From an uncultured Clostridia bacterium (GTDB taxonomy: Bacteria; Bacillota; Clostridia; Christensenellales; QALW01): 11,846 bases of DNA. The stretch covers positions 1 through 11,846 of the forward strand of contig URTC01000021.1 of NCBI GenBank assembly GCA_900550765.1, given 5' to 3'. The translations under genes and the position numbers were made by a program. Positions 5,438 to 11,846 of the stretch are shown piece after piece; within the stretch, counting starts at the first letter, position 1, and each line of letters begins with the position of its first letter. The notes below the pieces were generated by a model that was not told where the DNA came from, made no database searches, and was given only the letters and a program-made list of their open reading frames with translations.

Positions 5438-7582
5438 ATGAAAAAGATATTTTCAAAACATCTATATAAAGAAGCGCTGCGGCAGGGGCTTGCTATCGGT
5501 ATTATCTTTACCGCGCTGTTCCTCATGTTTTCCGTTATTCAGTGTATCGGCTCATTTAACGACATTCAAATGGCCGAAACGATTCCTGAATATGACCGCA
5601 TTCTGACCATAGACGGCAGCAATTTCAATGTCCTTTATATGCTCGCCTTTTATGTGATGGCACCGCTTTTGATCTTTAATGCCTTTAACTTTCTGACCCA
5701 GCGCAGCCGCAGCGATTTTTACCATTCAATCCCCTATACCCGGGTTTGCCTTTATCTTTCCACGCTGGCCGGCGCCCTGACCTGGATGCTGATCGCAGTT
5801 GCTGTACCGGCACTCTTTTCCCTGCCGATATATTACTTGATGTCTGCCTCCAGCAGCTTTTTATATGTAAATTTAGCCAGCATCCTTCTACTGCTGTTCA
5901 ATACACTTGCCGCCTGCTTGGTTACCGCGGGCGTAGCCACCATAGCGGTAAGCATCACCGGGATGTATTTTCCCTGCGTCATCGTGTTCGGGCTGATCCT
6001 TTTCCTTCCCAAGGTACTGCTCTTTATCTTTACCCACCAGATCTGTTCGTTCCTGCCGTTTATGACCATTCACTCCTTTGGGATCTTTGGCTCGCTGCGA
6101 TATAGTATCCCAGCAGACATCCTGCTTTCTTCCCTTACCTCCAATGATATCTCCTGGTGGTATTCCAGCATCGGCGCAGGAATCTATTCCCTGTGTTTCG
6201 GTATTCTTTTAATGGGCCTGGGTCTTCTGCTGTTCCAAAAGAGAAAAAGTGAAGCCGCCGGTCAAAGCGCCCCCAACACCGTACTGCAGCACATCTACCG
6301 CACCGCAGTAGGTCTGGCCGTTTCCCTTCTGCCGCTGATGCTTTTAATCAACGATGGTTTTTCCCTTGCCATCCTCTTTCTTTACGGACTCGCCGTAATC
6401 GCCTGCTTCGCCTATGAACTGATCACTACGCGCAAGCTTCGCAATTTAAAAAGAGCCACGGTTTCTATTGCAGCGCTGGTTCTCCTTAATATCATGATCT
6501 TTGTAGGCATCTTTGCCTCCTGCCAGATCCTGAAAGGCAAAAAAATTGAAGTTGCCGGATTCCGCAACAGCGAACAGCTGGTTGAGATCTCTACCGATAC
6601 GCCCACCTATGAAGGTCTGATGATCAAAGACATCGTCATCGACGACGCAGCAATCTGCAAAATGGTAGAAGACGCCTATAACCGCACAGTGGCCAACGGC
6701 AGCACCATGGGCTCCTACAGCTACCGATATTATTACTCCAATATTCAGCTTATCTCCAAAACAGGCGGAAAGTTCTACCGAAAAATCGCCTTTACCCAGG
6801 AGGAATATGCAAAGATCCACTCCTATTTAAGCACAAATGCCCATTACAAAGAAAACTATATCAAAATGCCCCAGGCACCGGAAAGCTTTACAGCAAACTG
6901 CGTAGGAAACAGGGAATACGATCAAAAAATCTACGAAACCCTGTTAAACGAGGTAAAAAATTTCTCCTTTGAGCAATGGCAGTCCTTACTGGGCACAGGC
7001 AATATGCAGGAAATCGCCGCAGAGGAGCAAAAATACACCCAAGACGGCATTTCCTTTATCGAGCCTGCATCCATCCCCGTATATGTATCCGGTGCATTAG
7101 GTACCGTCACATATCAAAGCAAATATATGGCATCCAAAAGCTTGACTCCCGATACCTACGGGCTAATCCTATTCTATAAAAATAAAAAGAATTATAACCA
7201 GGCTGAAGCGTTCTTCCAGCAATTCAACACGTATATGCAAATATCTTTAACGATGAATTTAAGCAATACACCCGCCAGCCAACAGCAGTATCTCTCCCTT
7301 GATAAATACGATGACGGCTCCTTTTCTGTGTACTGCAATGAGGAAAGCTTCAGCACAAAACCAGGTACCCTGTCTGATACACTGCTTCCTTCTTTGATCA
7401 CCCGTCTGCGTACCGCCGCAGAAACGCAGGGAGAAATCGATCTGGCCATGCCTATTTTAGAACTGGGCATCAATGCCTATAACTATAATACAAACGCTTC
7501 GGTCAACACAAATTTCTACATAAACATTACCAGTGAAGAATTTGAAGCGTTAAAACAAGAAATATTGTCCAAAACCCATTGA
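5438..7582 (+). CDS. ABC-2 type permease with large C-terminal non-membrane domain
   Basis: Membrane subunit of the transporter; substrate unknown. Its 714 residues fall into two halves. Residues 1-365 carry about nine hydrophobic segments (roughly 17-37, 65-86, 104-134, 143-173, 176-199, 242-266, 289-304, 308-329, 341-364). Between the second and third is RSRSDFYHSIPYTR (89-102), typical of ABC-2 permeases in GntR-linked exporters, and KRKSEAAG (268-275) is another recurring motif. Residues 366-714 are hydrophilic, rich in Tyr, Asn, Ser and Gln, with no further membrane segment, so they form a large domain on one side of the membrane, probably outside given nine preceding helices. I think this resembles permeases with a DUF6449-type C-terminus, but cannot confirm it. 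AAAGGAG (5424-5430) sets the start, 14 bp after the ATPase stop. No second permease gene follows, so a homodimer is likely. Confidence 0.85.
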   Translation: MKKIFSKHLYKEALRQGLAIGIIFTALFLMFSVIQCIGSFNDIQMAETIPEYDRILTIDGSNFNVLYMLAFYVMAPLLIFNAFNFLTQRSRSDFYHSIPYTRVCLYLSTLAGALTWMLIAVAVPALFSLPIYYLMSASSSFLYVNLASILLLLFNTLAACLVTAGVATIAVSITGMYFPCVIVFGLILFLPKVLLFIFTHQICSFLPFMTIHSFGIFGSLRYSIPADILLSSLTSNDISWWYSSIGAGIYSLCFGILLMGLGLLLFQKRKSEAAGQSAPNTVLQHIYRTAVGLAVSLLPLMLLINDGFSLAILFLYGLAVIACFAYELITTRKLRNLKRATVSIAALVLLNIMIFVGIFASCQILKGKKIEVAGFRNSEQLVEISTDTPTYEGLMIKDIVIDDAAICKMVEDAYNRTVANGSTMGSYSYRYYYSNIQLISKTGGKFYRKIAFTQEEYAKIHSYLSTNAHYKENYIKMPQAPESFTANCVGNREYDQKIYETLLNEVKNFSFEQWQSLLGTGNMQEIAAEEQKYTQDGISFIEPASIPVYVSGALGTVTYQSKYMASKSLTPDTYGLILFYKNKKNYNQAEAFFQQFNTYMQISLTMNLSNTPASQQQYLSLDKYDDGSFSVYCNEESFSTKPGTLSDTLLPSLITRLRTAAETQGEIDLAMPILELGINAYNYNTNASVNTNFYINITSEEFEALKQEILSKTH

Positions 7583-7607
7583 CAAAACCGGCACCTGCCT
7601 TTATACT
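7579..7607 (+). promoter_or_regulatory. Promoter of tRNA-Ser, overlapping the permease stop codon
   Basis: TTGACA (7579-7584), a 17-bp spacer and TATACT (7602-7607). The permease stop TGA (7580-7582) lies inside the -35 box. Transcription would start near 7614, six to eight bases before the mature tRNA 5' end at 7621, leaving a very short leader for RNase P. Confidence 0.85.
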
Positions 7608-7619
7608 ATTACAGGTGCC
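7590..7619. repeat. 8-bp inverted repeat bracketing the tRNA-Ser -10 box
   Basis: GGCACCTG (7590-7597) and CAGGTGCC (7612-7619) are exact complements separated by 14 bases that contain the -10 hexamer. No T run follows, so it is a poor Rho-independent terminator for the transporter operon. It may be an operator, an RNA hairpin at the 3' end of the permease message, or chance. Confidence 0.6.
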
Positions 7620-7620
7620 T

Positions 7621-7712
7621 GGAGAGATGGCTGAGCTGGTCTAAGGCGCACGATTGGAAATCGTGTAACGGCTAATACCCGTTCAGGGGTTCGAATCCCC
7701 TTCTCTCCGCCA
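7621..7712 (+). tRNA. tRNA-Ser (anticodon GGA)
   Basis: Complete class II tRNA reading UCC and UCU codons. The acceptor stem GGAGAGA (7621-7627) pairs with TCTCTCC (7702-7708), the discriminator is G7709 and CCA is encoded (7710-7712). The anticodon arm is CACGA / TTGGAAA / TCGTG (7649-7665) with GGA at 7656-7658. The long variable arm AACGG/CCGTT (7667-7671, 7679-7683), diagnostic for Ser, Leu or Tyr tRNAs, and the T arm GGGG-TTCGAAT-CCCC are intact. It has its own promoter and terminator. Confidence 0.98.
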
Positions 7713-7719
7713 ATCGCTT

Positions 7720-7750
7720 AAAAACTCCCATTTTACGGGAGTTTTTATTT
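7720..7750 (+). terminator. Rho-independent terminator after tRNA-Ser
   Basis: AAAAACTCCC (7720-7729) pairs over ten bases with GGGAGTTTTT (7737-7746) around a 7-base loop, and a T-rich tract follows. It starts seven bases after the CCA end. It should also stop any read-through from the upstream transporter operon. Confidence 0.9.
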
Positions 7751-7789
7751 TTTGTGCATGAATTTTGCACGAATTTAAGGTAAAAAAAT

Positions 7790-7825
7790 AAAAGAGTGAC
7801 AATGAATAAACACTGTCACTCTTTT
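7790..7825. terminator. Second strong hairpin, probable (bidirectional) terminator
   Basis: Twelve paired bases: AAAAGAGTGACA (7790-7801) with TGTCACTCTTTT (7814-7825) around a 12-base loop. The T tract is strongest on the minus strand (TTTTATTTTTTT), so it would best stop transcription coming from the DUF1292 side. It lies about 40 bases beyond the tRNA terminator. Confidence 0.75.
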
Positions 7826-7925
7826 TACGTTTCTATTTGGATTTATAATACTGCACTGATACCAAGCAAAACATCGAGGAAGGCATTTGCCGCCATATCC
7901 CGTTTTTTTACACAAAACAACTTCC

Positions 7926-7956
7926 AAAAGGTCCTGCCAGCAAAGCAGGACCTTTT
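7926..7956. terminator. Terminator of the DUF1292 gene, probably bidirectional
   Basis: AAAAGGTCCTGC (7926-7937) and GCAGGACCTTTT (7945-7956) form a perfect 12-bp stem with a 7-base loop, six bases beyond the DUF1292 stop on the minus strand. A four-base T run closes the stem on that strand; the plus-strand side has a longer T-rich tail. Confidence 0.85.
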
Positions 7957-7962
7957 GTTTCT

Positions 7963-8304
7963 TTAATGCTGACAGCAGCAATCGTCGTCACAGCAGCAGT
8001 CATCCTCATCTTCATGCCCGTGACAGCCTCCGCAGCTGCAGCAATCATGTGTACATCCACCCTGAGCGTGCTCTAACAGTTCCATAATAAAGGGCGTGAT
8101 TTTTTCCATTTCGTCATCATCAGGCATGGCAAAGGAAAGCTCTCCGTCTTTTTCCTCCATACGCATCACATACACACCGCCATCCTCTGCATCTTCAGGT
8201 GTAGCCAATAGCGCATAGCTTTTCCCTTCAAACTCAAACTGATCAAGCATCATCAGACCGATCTGATTTCCTGCATCATCCTGAAAATATAATAAATCGT
8301 CCAT
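7963..8304 (-). CDS. DUF1292 (YrzB-like) protein with Cys/His/Asp-rich C-terminal tail
   Basis: A small cytoplasmic protein of unknown function, 113 residues from the ATG at 8304. Residues 1-78 match the pattern of DUF1292 proteins: LLYFQDDAGNQIGLMML, then YALLATPED (30-38), VYVMRMEE (44-51) and a final helix ITPFIMELLEHA (69-80). Residues 82-113 are unusual: eleven cysteines (84, 88, 89, 91, 94, 103-105, 109-111), four histidines (86, 95, 97, 113) and a run of Asp/Glu. This looks like a metal-binding tail for zinc, copper, iron or similar; that is inference from composition. There are no membrane segments and no signal peptide. In many Firmicutes DUF1292 sits near alaS and ruvX; here it stands alone with its own promoter and terminator. 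An upstream in-frame TTG at 8322 would add six residues but has no ribosome site. Confidence 0.85.
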   Translation of the reverse strand: MDDLLYFQDDAGNQIGLMMLDQFEFEGKSYALLATPEDAEDGGVYVMRMEEKDGELSFAMPDDDEMEKITPFIMELLEHAQGGCTHDCCSCGGCHGHEDEDDCCCDDDCCCQH

Positions 8305-8310
8305 TTTAAA

Positions 8311-8315
8311 CCTCC
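8311..8315 (-). promoter_or_regulatory. Ribosome binding site fixing the DUF1292 start at 8304
   Basis: GGAGG on the minus strand, six bases before the ATG at 8304. It lies downstream of the alternative TTG at 8322, which it therefore cannot serve. Confidence 0.9.
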
Positions 8316-8343
8316 GCGGCAATACATGCCTCTATTTTTGTTT

Positions 8344-8372
8344 ATTATAGCGGTTTCCACCCTTATTGGCAA
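8344..8372 (-). promoter_or_regulatory. Promoter of the DUF1292 gene
   Basis: Minus strand TTGCCA (8372-8367), a 17-bp spacer and a perfect TATAAT (8349-8344). A start near 8337 gives a leader of about 33 nt. It faces away from the DUF1385 promoter at 8457-8485. Confidence 0.85.
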
Positions 8373-8456
8373 GTTAATTTCGCTTTTTTGTATATTTTGC
8401 TTCAGCGTGCAATTTTATACCGAATAACGCGATACCGCTGTTTTTTATTTGTTTAC

Positions 8457-8485
8457 TTGCCTTCGGCCGCATTTTATATTATACT
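8457..8485 (+). promoter_or_regulatory. Likely promoter of the DUF1385-prmC-prfA operon
   Basis: TTGCCT (8457-8462), 17 bp, then TATACT (8480-8485). A perfect TATAAT also lies at 8486-8491 but has no acceptable -35 at 17-18 bp, and TTTACT (8452-8457) with TATATT (8475-8480) is a further option, so the exact start is uncertain. The leader of about 50 nt contains a small imperfect hairpin near 8508-8522. Confidence 0.55.
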
Positions 8486-8542
8486 TATAATAGGAAAGAA
8501 TTTCAACGCCCCAGCGGGACGCCAATAAAGAAAGGGTTAAAA

Positions 8543-9643
8543 ATGAAATATACAAAAATCGGCGGTCAGGCCGTTATGGAAGGCGTCATGATGCGTTCAA
8601 ACACCTCCATGGTCATGTCCGTACGCCGCAGTGACGGCTCTATCGTGGTAGAAAAAACAAAGCTCAGCCAGGCAAAATGGCGCAAAACGGTTGCAAAAAT
8701 CCCAATCGTCCGCGGTGTAGTGGCCTTTGTGGATTCGCTGCTGCAGGGAATGAAACTCACTTCCCATTCCGCAGAAATGTACGGGGAGGATGCTACCAAA
8801 GATTTAGAACCTACAAAATTTGAAAAATGGCTTTCCAAAACATTGCATGTAAAGCTGGAAACGATTGCCATTGTCTTGGGTGTGGTCTTAGGGCTGGCGC
8901 TCTCTTTTGCACTTTTTATCTTTTTGCCTTCTCTGGTTTCCGGTGCCGTTTGGAACCTTTTAGAATCCGCCTACGGTATTACAGCTGAAACCGCCACTTT
9001 AGGCATAAAGCTGGCACTGGACGCATTGGAGGGTGTAATAAAAATTTTAATCTTTGTAGGCTATATCGTAGCCATTGGGTTTATGAAGGATATCAAGCGG
9101 CTGTTCATGTATCACGGTGCCGAACATAAAGTGATCTCCTGCTATGAACACGGCGAAGAACTCACACCGGAAAACGCACAGAAATATTCCACCTCTCATC
9201 CCCGATGCGGCACCTCGTTCATGTTTATCATTATGATTATCGGTATTTTAGTTACCGCAATGGCCGATCACCTATTTGGCCTGAGCACCGCCACTCCCGC
9301 AGCATTGGCGGTTCGTCTGGCGGTAAAGCTGCTTCTGCTTCCGCTGATCGCCGGCATATCTTATGAAATTTTAAAACTTTTGGCCATCAATGATACAATC
9401 GTGCTGCGGATCCTGCGGTCCCCCGGTATGCTTCTGCAGAAGCTTTCTACCCGTCAGCCCGATCTCAGCATGCTGGAGGTTTCCATTACCAGCTTTAAAA
9501 ATGTACTGTATATGGACGGTCTGATGGAAGAGCCCCCTCAGCCTGCGGCAGAAGGCTCCGAAGAAGCAGCACCTGTACAGGAAAAGGATATCCGGGAGAC
9601 TTCCCCGCAGCAGCAAAAAGCAACCTCTGCGGAGGCACTATGA
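8543..9643 (+). CDS. yqhQ: DUF1385 family membrane protein (YqhQ-like)
   Basis: Conserved Firmicutes membrane protein of unknown biochemical role, 366 residues. The family signature GGQAVMEGVMMR (7-18) opens the protein. Hydrophobic segments lie at about 107-130, 164-181, 225-243 and 256-275. Between and beside them are conserved potential metal ligands: FMYHGAEHK (188-196), CYEHGEE (200-206) and HPRCGTSF (219-226); the family has been described as a predicted metal-dependent enzyme, which is not demonstrated. PGMLLQKLSTRQPD (294-307) is another conserved block. The last 40 residues are acidic and Gln/Ala-rich, probably disordered. AAAGGG (8531-8536) precedes the start. The stop overlaps prmC by four bases (ATGA). 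The order DUF1385-prmC-prfA is common in Clostridia, often with rpmE in front; rpmE is not here. Confidence 0.93.
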   Translation: MKYTKIGGQAVMEGVMMRSNTSMVMSVRRSDGSIVVEKTKLSQAKWRKTVAKIPIVRGVVAFVDSLLQGMKLTSHSAEMYGEDATKDLEPTKFEKWLSKTLHVKLETIAIVLGVVLGLALSFALFIFLPSLVSGAVWNLLESAYGITAETATLGIKLALDALEGVIKILIFVGYIVAIGFMKDIKRLFMYHGAEHKVISCYEHGEELTPENAQKYSTSHPRCGTSFMFIIMIIGILVTAMADHLFGLSTATPAALAVRLAVKLLLLPLIAGISYEILKLLAINDTIVLRILRSPGMLLQKLSTRQPDLSMLEVSITSFKNVLYMDGLMEEPPQPAAEGSEEAAPVQEKDIRETSPQQQKATSAEAL

Positions 9644-10479
9644 CCGTAAAAGAGGCGCTGCTCTACGCTAAGCAAAAATTAAAAAATGTTCCCGACCGCG
9701 ATGTGGATGCGGCCTGGATCGTAGGGCTGATCTGCGGTCTGCGCCGGGGAGAGCTGCATATACAAACAGAAAAAATTCTGACGCCGCAGCAAGAAGAAGT
9801 CTTAGAATCGGTGCTCAACCGGCGTGCCGCTCGGGAACCGCTGCAGTATATCTTCGGCCGGGTGCCGTTTTTCAATATTGCATTAAAAACCGACCGTCGG
9901 GCGCTGATTCCGCGGGATGAAACCGCCCTTTTAACAGAGCTGGCCGTTTCGTTGATCCGGCAAAAGGGCTATCGCACTCTGCTGGATTTAGGTACCGGTT
10001 CGGGGGCTATCGCCTTAGCCTGCAAATTCAACGTGCCTGCACTTGCCGTATGCGCCGCAGATATCAGCAGTGATGCGCTTGCTTTGGCGGAAGAAAATGC
10101 CCGTGAGCTTAACCTTGGGGTAGAATTAAAACAAAGCGACTGTTTTTCCGCCCTGGACGGCCGGATGTTTGACTGTATCCTTTCCAATCCCCCCTATATT
10201 GCCCAGGCAGATTTGGAAAAGTTAGAGCGCGAGCTCTCCTTTGAACCGCAGAACGCTTTGGACGGGGGCCCCGACGGGCTGGATTTTTACCGCATCATCG
10301 TTGCCCAAGCCGCCGATCATTTAAATGCCGGCGGTATGCTGATGTTTGAAATGGGCGCCGGCCAGCGGGAGACGATCGAATATCTTTTACTAAAAGCCGG
10401 GTTCTCCGATATCACTGTTACCAAAGACTACGCGGGCATTGAACGCATCATACATTGTTTTAAAGAGGAAAAAACATGA
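9640..10479 (+). CDS. prmC: Peptide chain release factor N5-glutamine methyltransferase (PrmC/HemK)
   Basis: Cytoplasmic methyltransferase that uses S-adenosylmethionine to methylate the side-chain amide of the glutamine in the GGQ motif of release factors, raising termination efficiency. The 279-residue length is typical. An N-terminal helical substrate domain (about 1-75) is followed by the Rossmann methyltransferase domain, with SAM motif LDLGTGSG (115-122), acidic motif AADISSDAL (139-147) and catalytic NPPY (183-186), which binds the glutamine amide. The linker motif is IPRDETALL (90-98), where many family members read PRPETE. GGAGG (9631-9635) lies inside the end of DUF1385, and both gene junctions are ATGA overlaps, so translation is coupled through the operon. 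Its substrate, RF1, is encoded by the next gene. Confidence 0.96.
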   Translation: MTVKEALLYAKQKLKNVPDRDVDAAWIVGLICGLRRGELHIQTEKILTPQQEEVLESVLNRRAAREPLQYIFGRVPFFNIALKTDRRALIPRDETALLTELAVSLIRQKGYRTLLDLGTGSGAIALACKFNVPALAVCAADISSDALALAEENARELNLGVELKQSDCFSALDGRMFDCILSNPPYIAQADLEKLERELSFEPQNALDGGPDGLDFYRIIVAQAADHLNAGGMLMFEMGAGQRETIEYLLLKAGFSDITVTKDYAGIERIIHCFKEEKT

Positions 10480-11546
10480 CGGAAAAATTAGAAGAAATGG
10501 CTGTGCGCTATGCGGAAGTAAACCAAAAGCTCAGTGAGCCGGACGTAATCGCCGACCGCACCCTTTGGCAGGAACTGGCCAAGGAGCACGCTTTTTTAGC
10601 GGAAATTATAGCCAAATACGAGCAATACAAAAGGCTGCTCCGGCAGATTGCTGATGCCCAGGAGCTGCTTGCGCTGGACGATGAGGAAATGGCCGCGTTA
10701 GCCAGGCAGGAGCTGGAGGAAGCCCAGCCGCTTTTGGAGCAGACAGAAAAAGAACTCAACGACCTTCTGGCCCCACGGGATCCTTCAGACGATAAAAACG
10801 TAGTATTGGAGCTGCGTGCCGGTACCGGCGGCGAAGAGGCCGCTTTGTTTGCGGCTGACCTTCTGCGCATGTATATGCGCTACGCCGAAAAAAAAGGCTG
10901 GCGCTTTGAAATTACAGATATCAACGGTACCGAGATCAACGGCATCAAAGAAGCTACCTGCCTGGTAACCGGAAAAGAGGTCTTCCGCCACTTAAAATAC
11001 GAAAGCGGCGCGCACCGGGTACAGCGCGTTCCCGTTACCGAATCCGGTGGGCGCATCCATACCTCGGCGGCGACCGTAGCTGTTCTGCCCGAAGCAGAGG
11101 ACATCGATATTACGATTGACCCGAATGACCTGTTAATAGAAACCCACCGTTCCACCGGCGCGGGCGGCCAGCATATCAACAAAACGGAATCGGCTGTACG
11201 AATGGTACACCTTCCAACCGGCATCGAGGTAAACTGCCAGGACGAAAAATCCCAGATCAAAAACCGGGAAAAGGCGCTGAAAGTTTTAAAATCCCGCGTA
11301 TATGACCATTACCAATCCCTGGCAGATGAAAAATACAGCGGCATGCGGCGTTCCCAAATAGGCAGCGGCGACCGCAGCGAGCGCATCCGCACCTATAATT
11401 TCCCTCAGGGGCGCGTAACCGATCACCGCATCGGCCTGACCCTTTACAAATTAGAAAGTTTTTTAAACGGCGATATGGACGAGATGATTTCCGCGCTGAT
11501 CTTAGCCGGCAGCACCGGCGGTATTGAAGCCGCGGCAGAAGACTGA
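10476..11546 (+). CDS. prfA: Peptide chain release factor 1 (RF1)
   Basis: Recognises UAA and UAG stop codons in the ribosomal A site and triggers release of the finished protein. All 356 residues of a typical RF1 are present. The N-terminal coiled region (1-100) is followed by [15 protein letters not shown] (112-126), the stop-codon reading motif PVT (186-188) in [20 protein letters not shown], and the GGQ tripeptide (230-232) in [15 protein letters not shown] (228-242). Gln232 is the expected PrmC target. The PVT tripeptide, rather than SPF, separates it from RF2. AGAGG (10464-10468) and the ATGA overlap with prmC set the start. The 13-bp hairpin about 130 bases downstream may end the operon. 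Confidence 0.97.
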   Translation: MTEKLEEMAVRYAEVNQKLSEPDVIADRTLWQELAKEHAFLAEIIAKYEQYKRLLRQIADAQELLALDDEEMAALARQELEEAQPLLEQTEKELNDLLAPRDPSDDKNVVLELRAGTGGEEAALFAADLLRMYMRYAEKKGWRFEITDINGTEINGIKEATCLVTGKEVFRHLKYESGAHRVQRVPVTESGGRIHTSAATVAVLPEAEDIDITIDPNDLLIETHRSTGAGGQHINKTESAVRMVHLPTGIEVNCQDEKSQIKNREKALKVLKSRVYDHYQSLADEKYSGMRRSQIGSGDRSERIRTYNFPQGRVTDHRIGLTLYKLESFLNGDMDEMISALILAGSTGGIEAAAED

Positions 11547-11846
11547 TCTGCCCAAAACCTCTCTTTTGTATGCGTTCAGCAGAAGCTTTAAATACCTGAA
11601 GGATAATTTCCATAAAAAAAGCACTCTTTCGGGGCCCCCTACATAAGGAAGTTACCCAAAAATACATGAAACAGCGAAGTCCGTACCCTGAAAAGGGTAC
11701 GGACTTCTACTTTTACGGTGTCACAATCCGATGCTCGCTAAACCTGTGGACACAGTTATTTTAAGAGTGAGCTCATATGTTAACCTCTAAGCCAACTACC
11801 TAAAACTATAATATTGTTGACTTAACAAATAGCTGGTCAATTGAGC
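11547..11846. other. Non-coding, increasingly AT-rich tail after prfA; no gene recognised
   Basis: About 300 bases without a supported gene. A frame from just after the prfA stop stays open for roughly 33 codons (11547-11645) but has no start codon with a ribosome site; it could be a gene remnant or chance. GGGGCCCC occurs near 11630, a strong hairpin lies at 11676-11707, and beyond 11720 the sequence becomes AT-rich. No transposase, attachment site or tRNA is visible. Confidence 0.5.
11676..11707. terminator. Perfect 13-bp hairpin downstream of prfA, possible terminator
   Basis: GAAGTCCGTACCC (11676-11688) pairs exactly with GGGTACGGACTTC (11695-11707) around the loop TGAAAA. The following TACTTTTAC is only modestly T-rich, so termination is plausible for the DUF1385-prmC-prfA transcript but not certain. 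It could also serve a convergent gene beyond the window edge. Confidence 0.55.

Noticed and set aside
7621..7712. tRNA-Ser as an integration site for a mobile element
   Set aside because: No second copy of the tRNA 3' end and no integrase are present in the window.
7754..7771. GTGCA-TGCAC inverted repeat after the tRNA terminator
   Set aside because: Only five paired bases in AT-rich sequence, with no promoter or T tract linked to it.
7775..7981. 68-codon minus-strand frame downstream of DUF1292
   Set aside because: It runs through two terminator hairpins and overlaps the end of DUF1292, with no ribosome site.
8305..8322. Six-residue N-terminal extension of DUF1292 from a TTG at 8322
   Set aside because: No ribosome site before it, while GGAGG at 8311-8315 fits the ATG at 8304.
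11257..11667. 136-codon minus-strand frame overlapping the 3' end of prfA
   Set aside because: Mostly antisense to the conserved C-terminus of RF1, with no ribosome site and no known motif.
1..11846. CRISPR array or other tandem direct repeat
   Set aside because: No regularly spaced repeated unit was seen on either strand.

Overview
The window looks like a chromosomal segment from a low-to-mid GC member of the Bacillota (Firmicutes), most likely a Clostridia- or Negativicutes-type anaerobe. This is an inference from strong AGGAGG-type ribosome sites, TTGACA/TATAAT-like promoters, the DUF1385-prmC-prfA cluster, a DUF1292 protein, and a YtrA-like GntR regulator with its ABC transporter. No gene here fixes the genus.

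Region 1 (1-3770, minus strand) is an arginine biosynthesis operon read argC-argJ-argB-argD; argD runs off the left edge. The genes are 4-14 bp apart. Together they take glutamate to N-acetylornithine by the acetyl-recycling route, with ArgJ recovering the acetyl group. In front of argC is a near-consensus promoter whose -10 box lies inside a perfect 16-bp palindrome of ARG-box type, so repression by ArgR is the expected control. Bases 3770-4080 hold no convincing gene.

Region 2 (4081-7582, plus strand) is a three-gene operon: a short YtrA-like GntR repressor, an ABC ATPase and a 714-residue permease with about nine membrane segments followed by a roughly 350-residue non-membrane C-terminal domain. 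A perfect 12+1+12 palindrome just downstream of the -10 box is the likely self-operator. The transported substrate is unknown. This is the least characterised system in the window.

Region 3 (7579-7960) holds tRNA-Ser(GGA). Its -35 box overlaps the permease stop codon. A good terminator follows, then two more strong hairpins.

Region 4 (7963-8372, minus strand) is a monocistronic DUF1292 gene with an extreme Cys/His/Asp tail that looks metal-binding. It is divergent from Region 5 (8457-11546, plus strand), the translationally coupled DUF1385 (YqhQ)-prmC-prfA operon, which makes release factor 1 and the enzyme that methylates its GGQ glutamine. The last 300 bases hold a 13-bp hairpin and AT-rich sequence with no recognisable gene.
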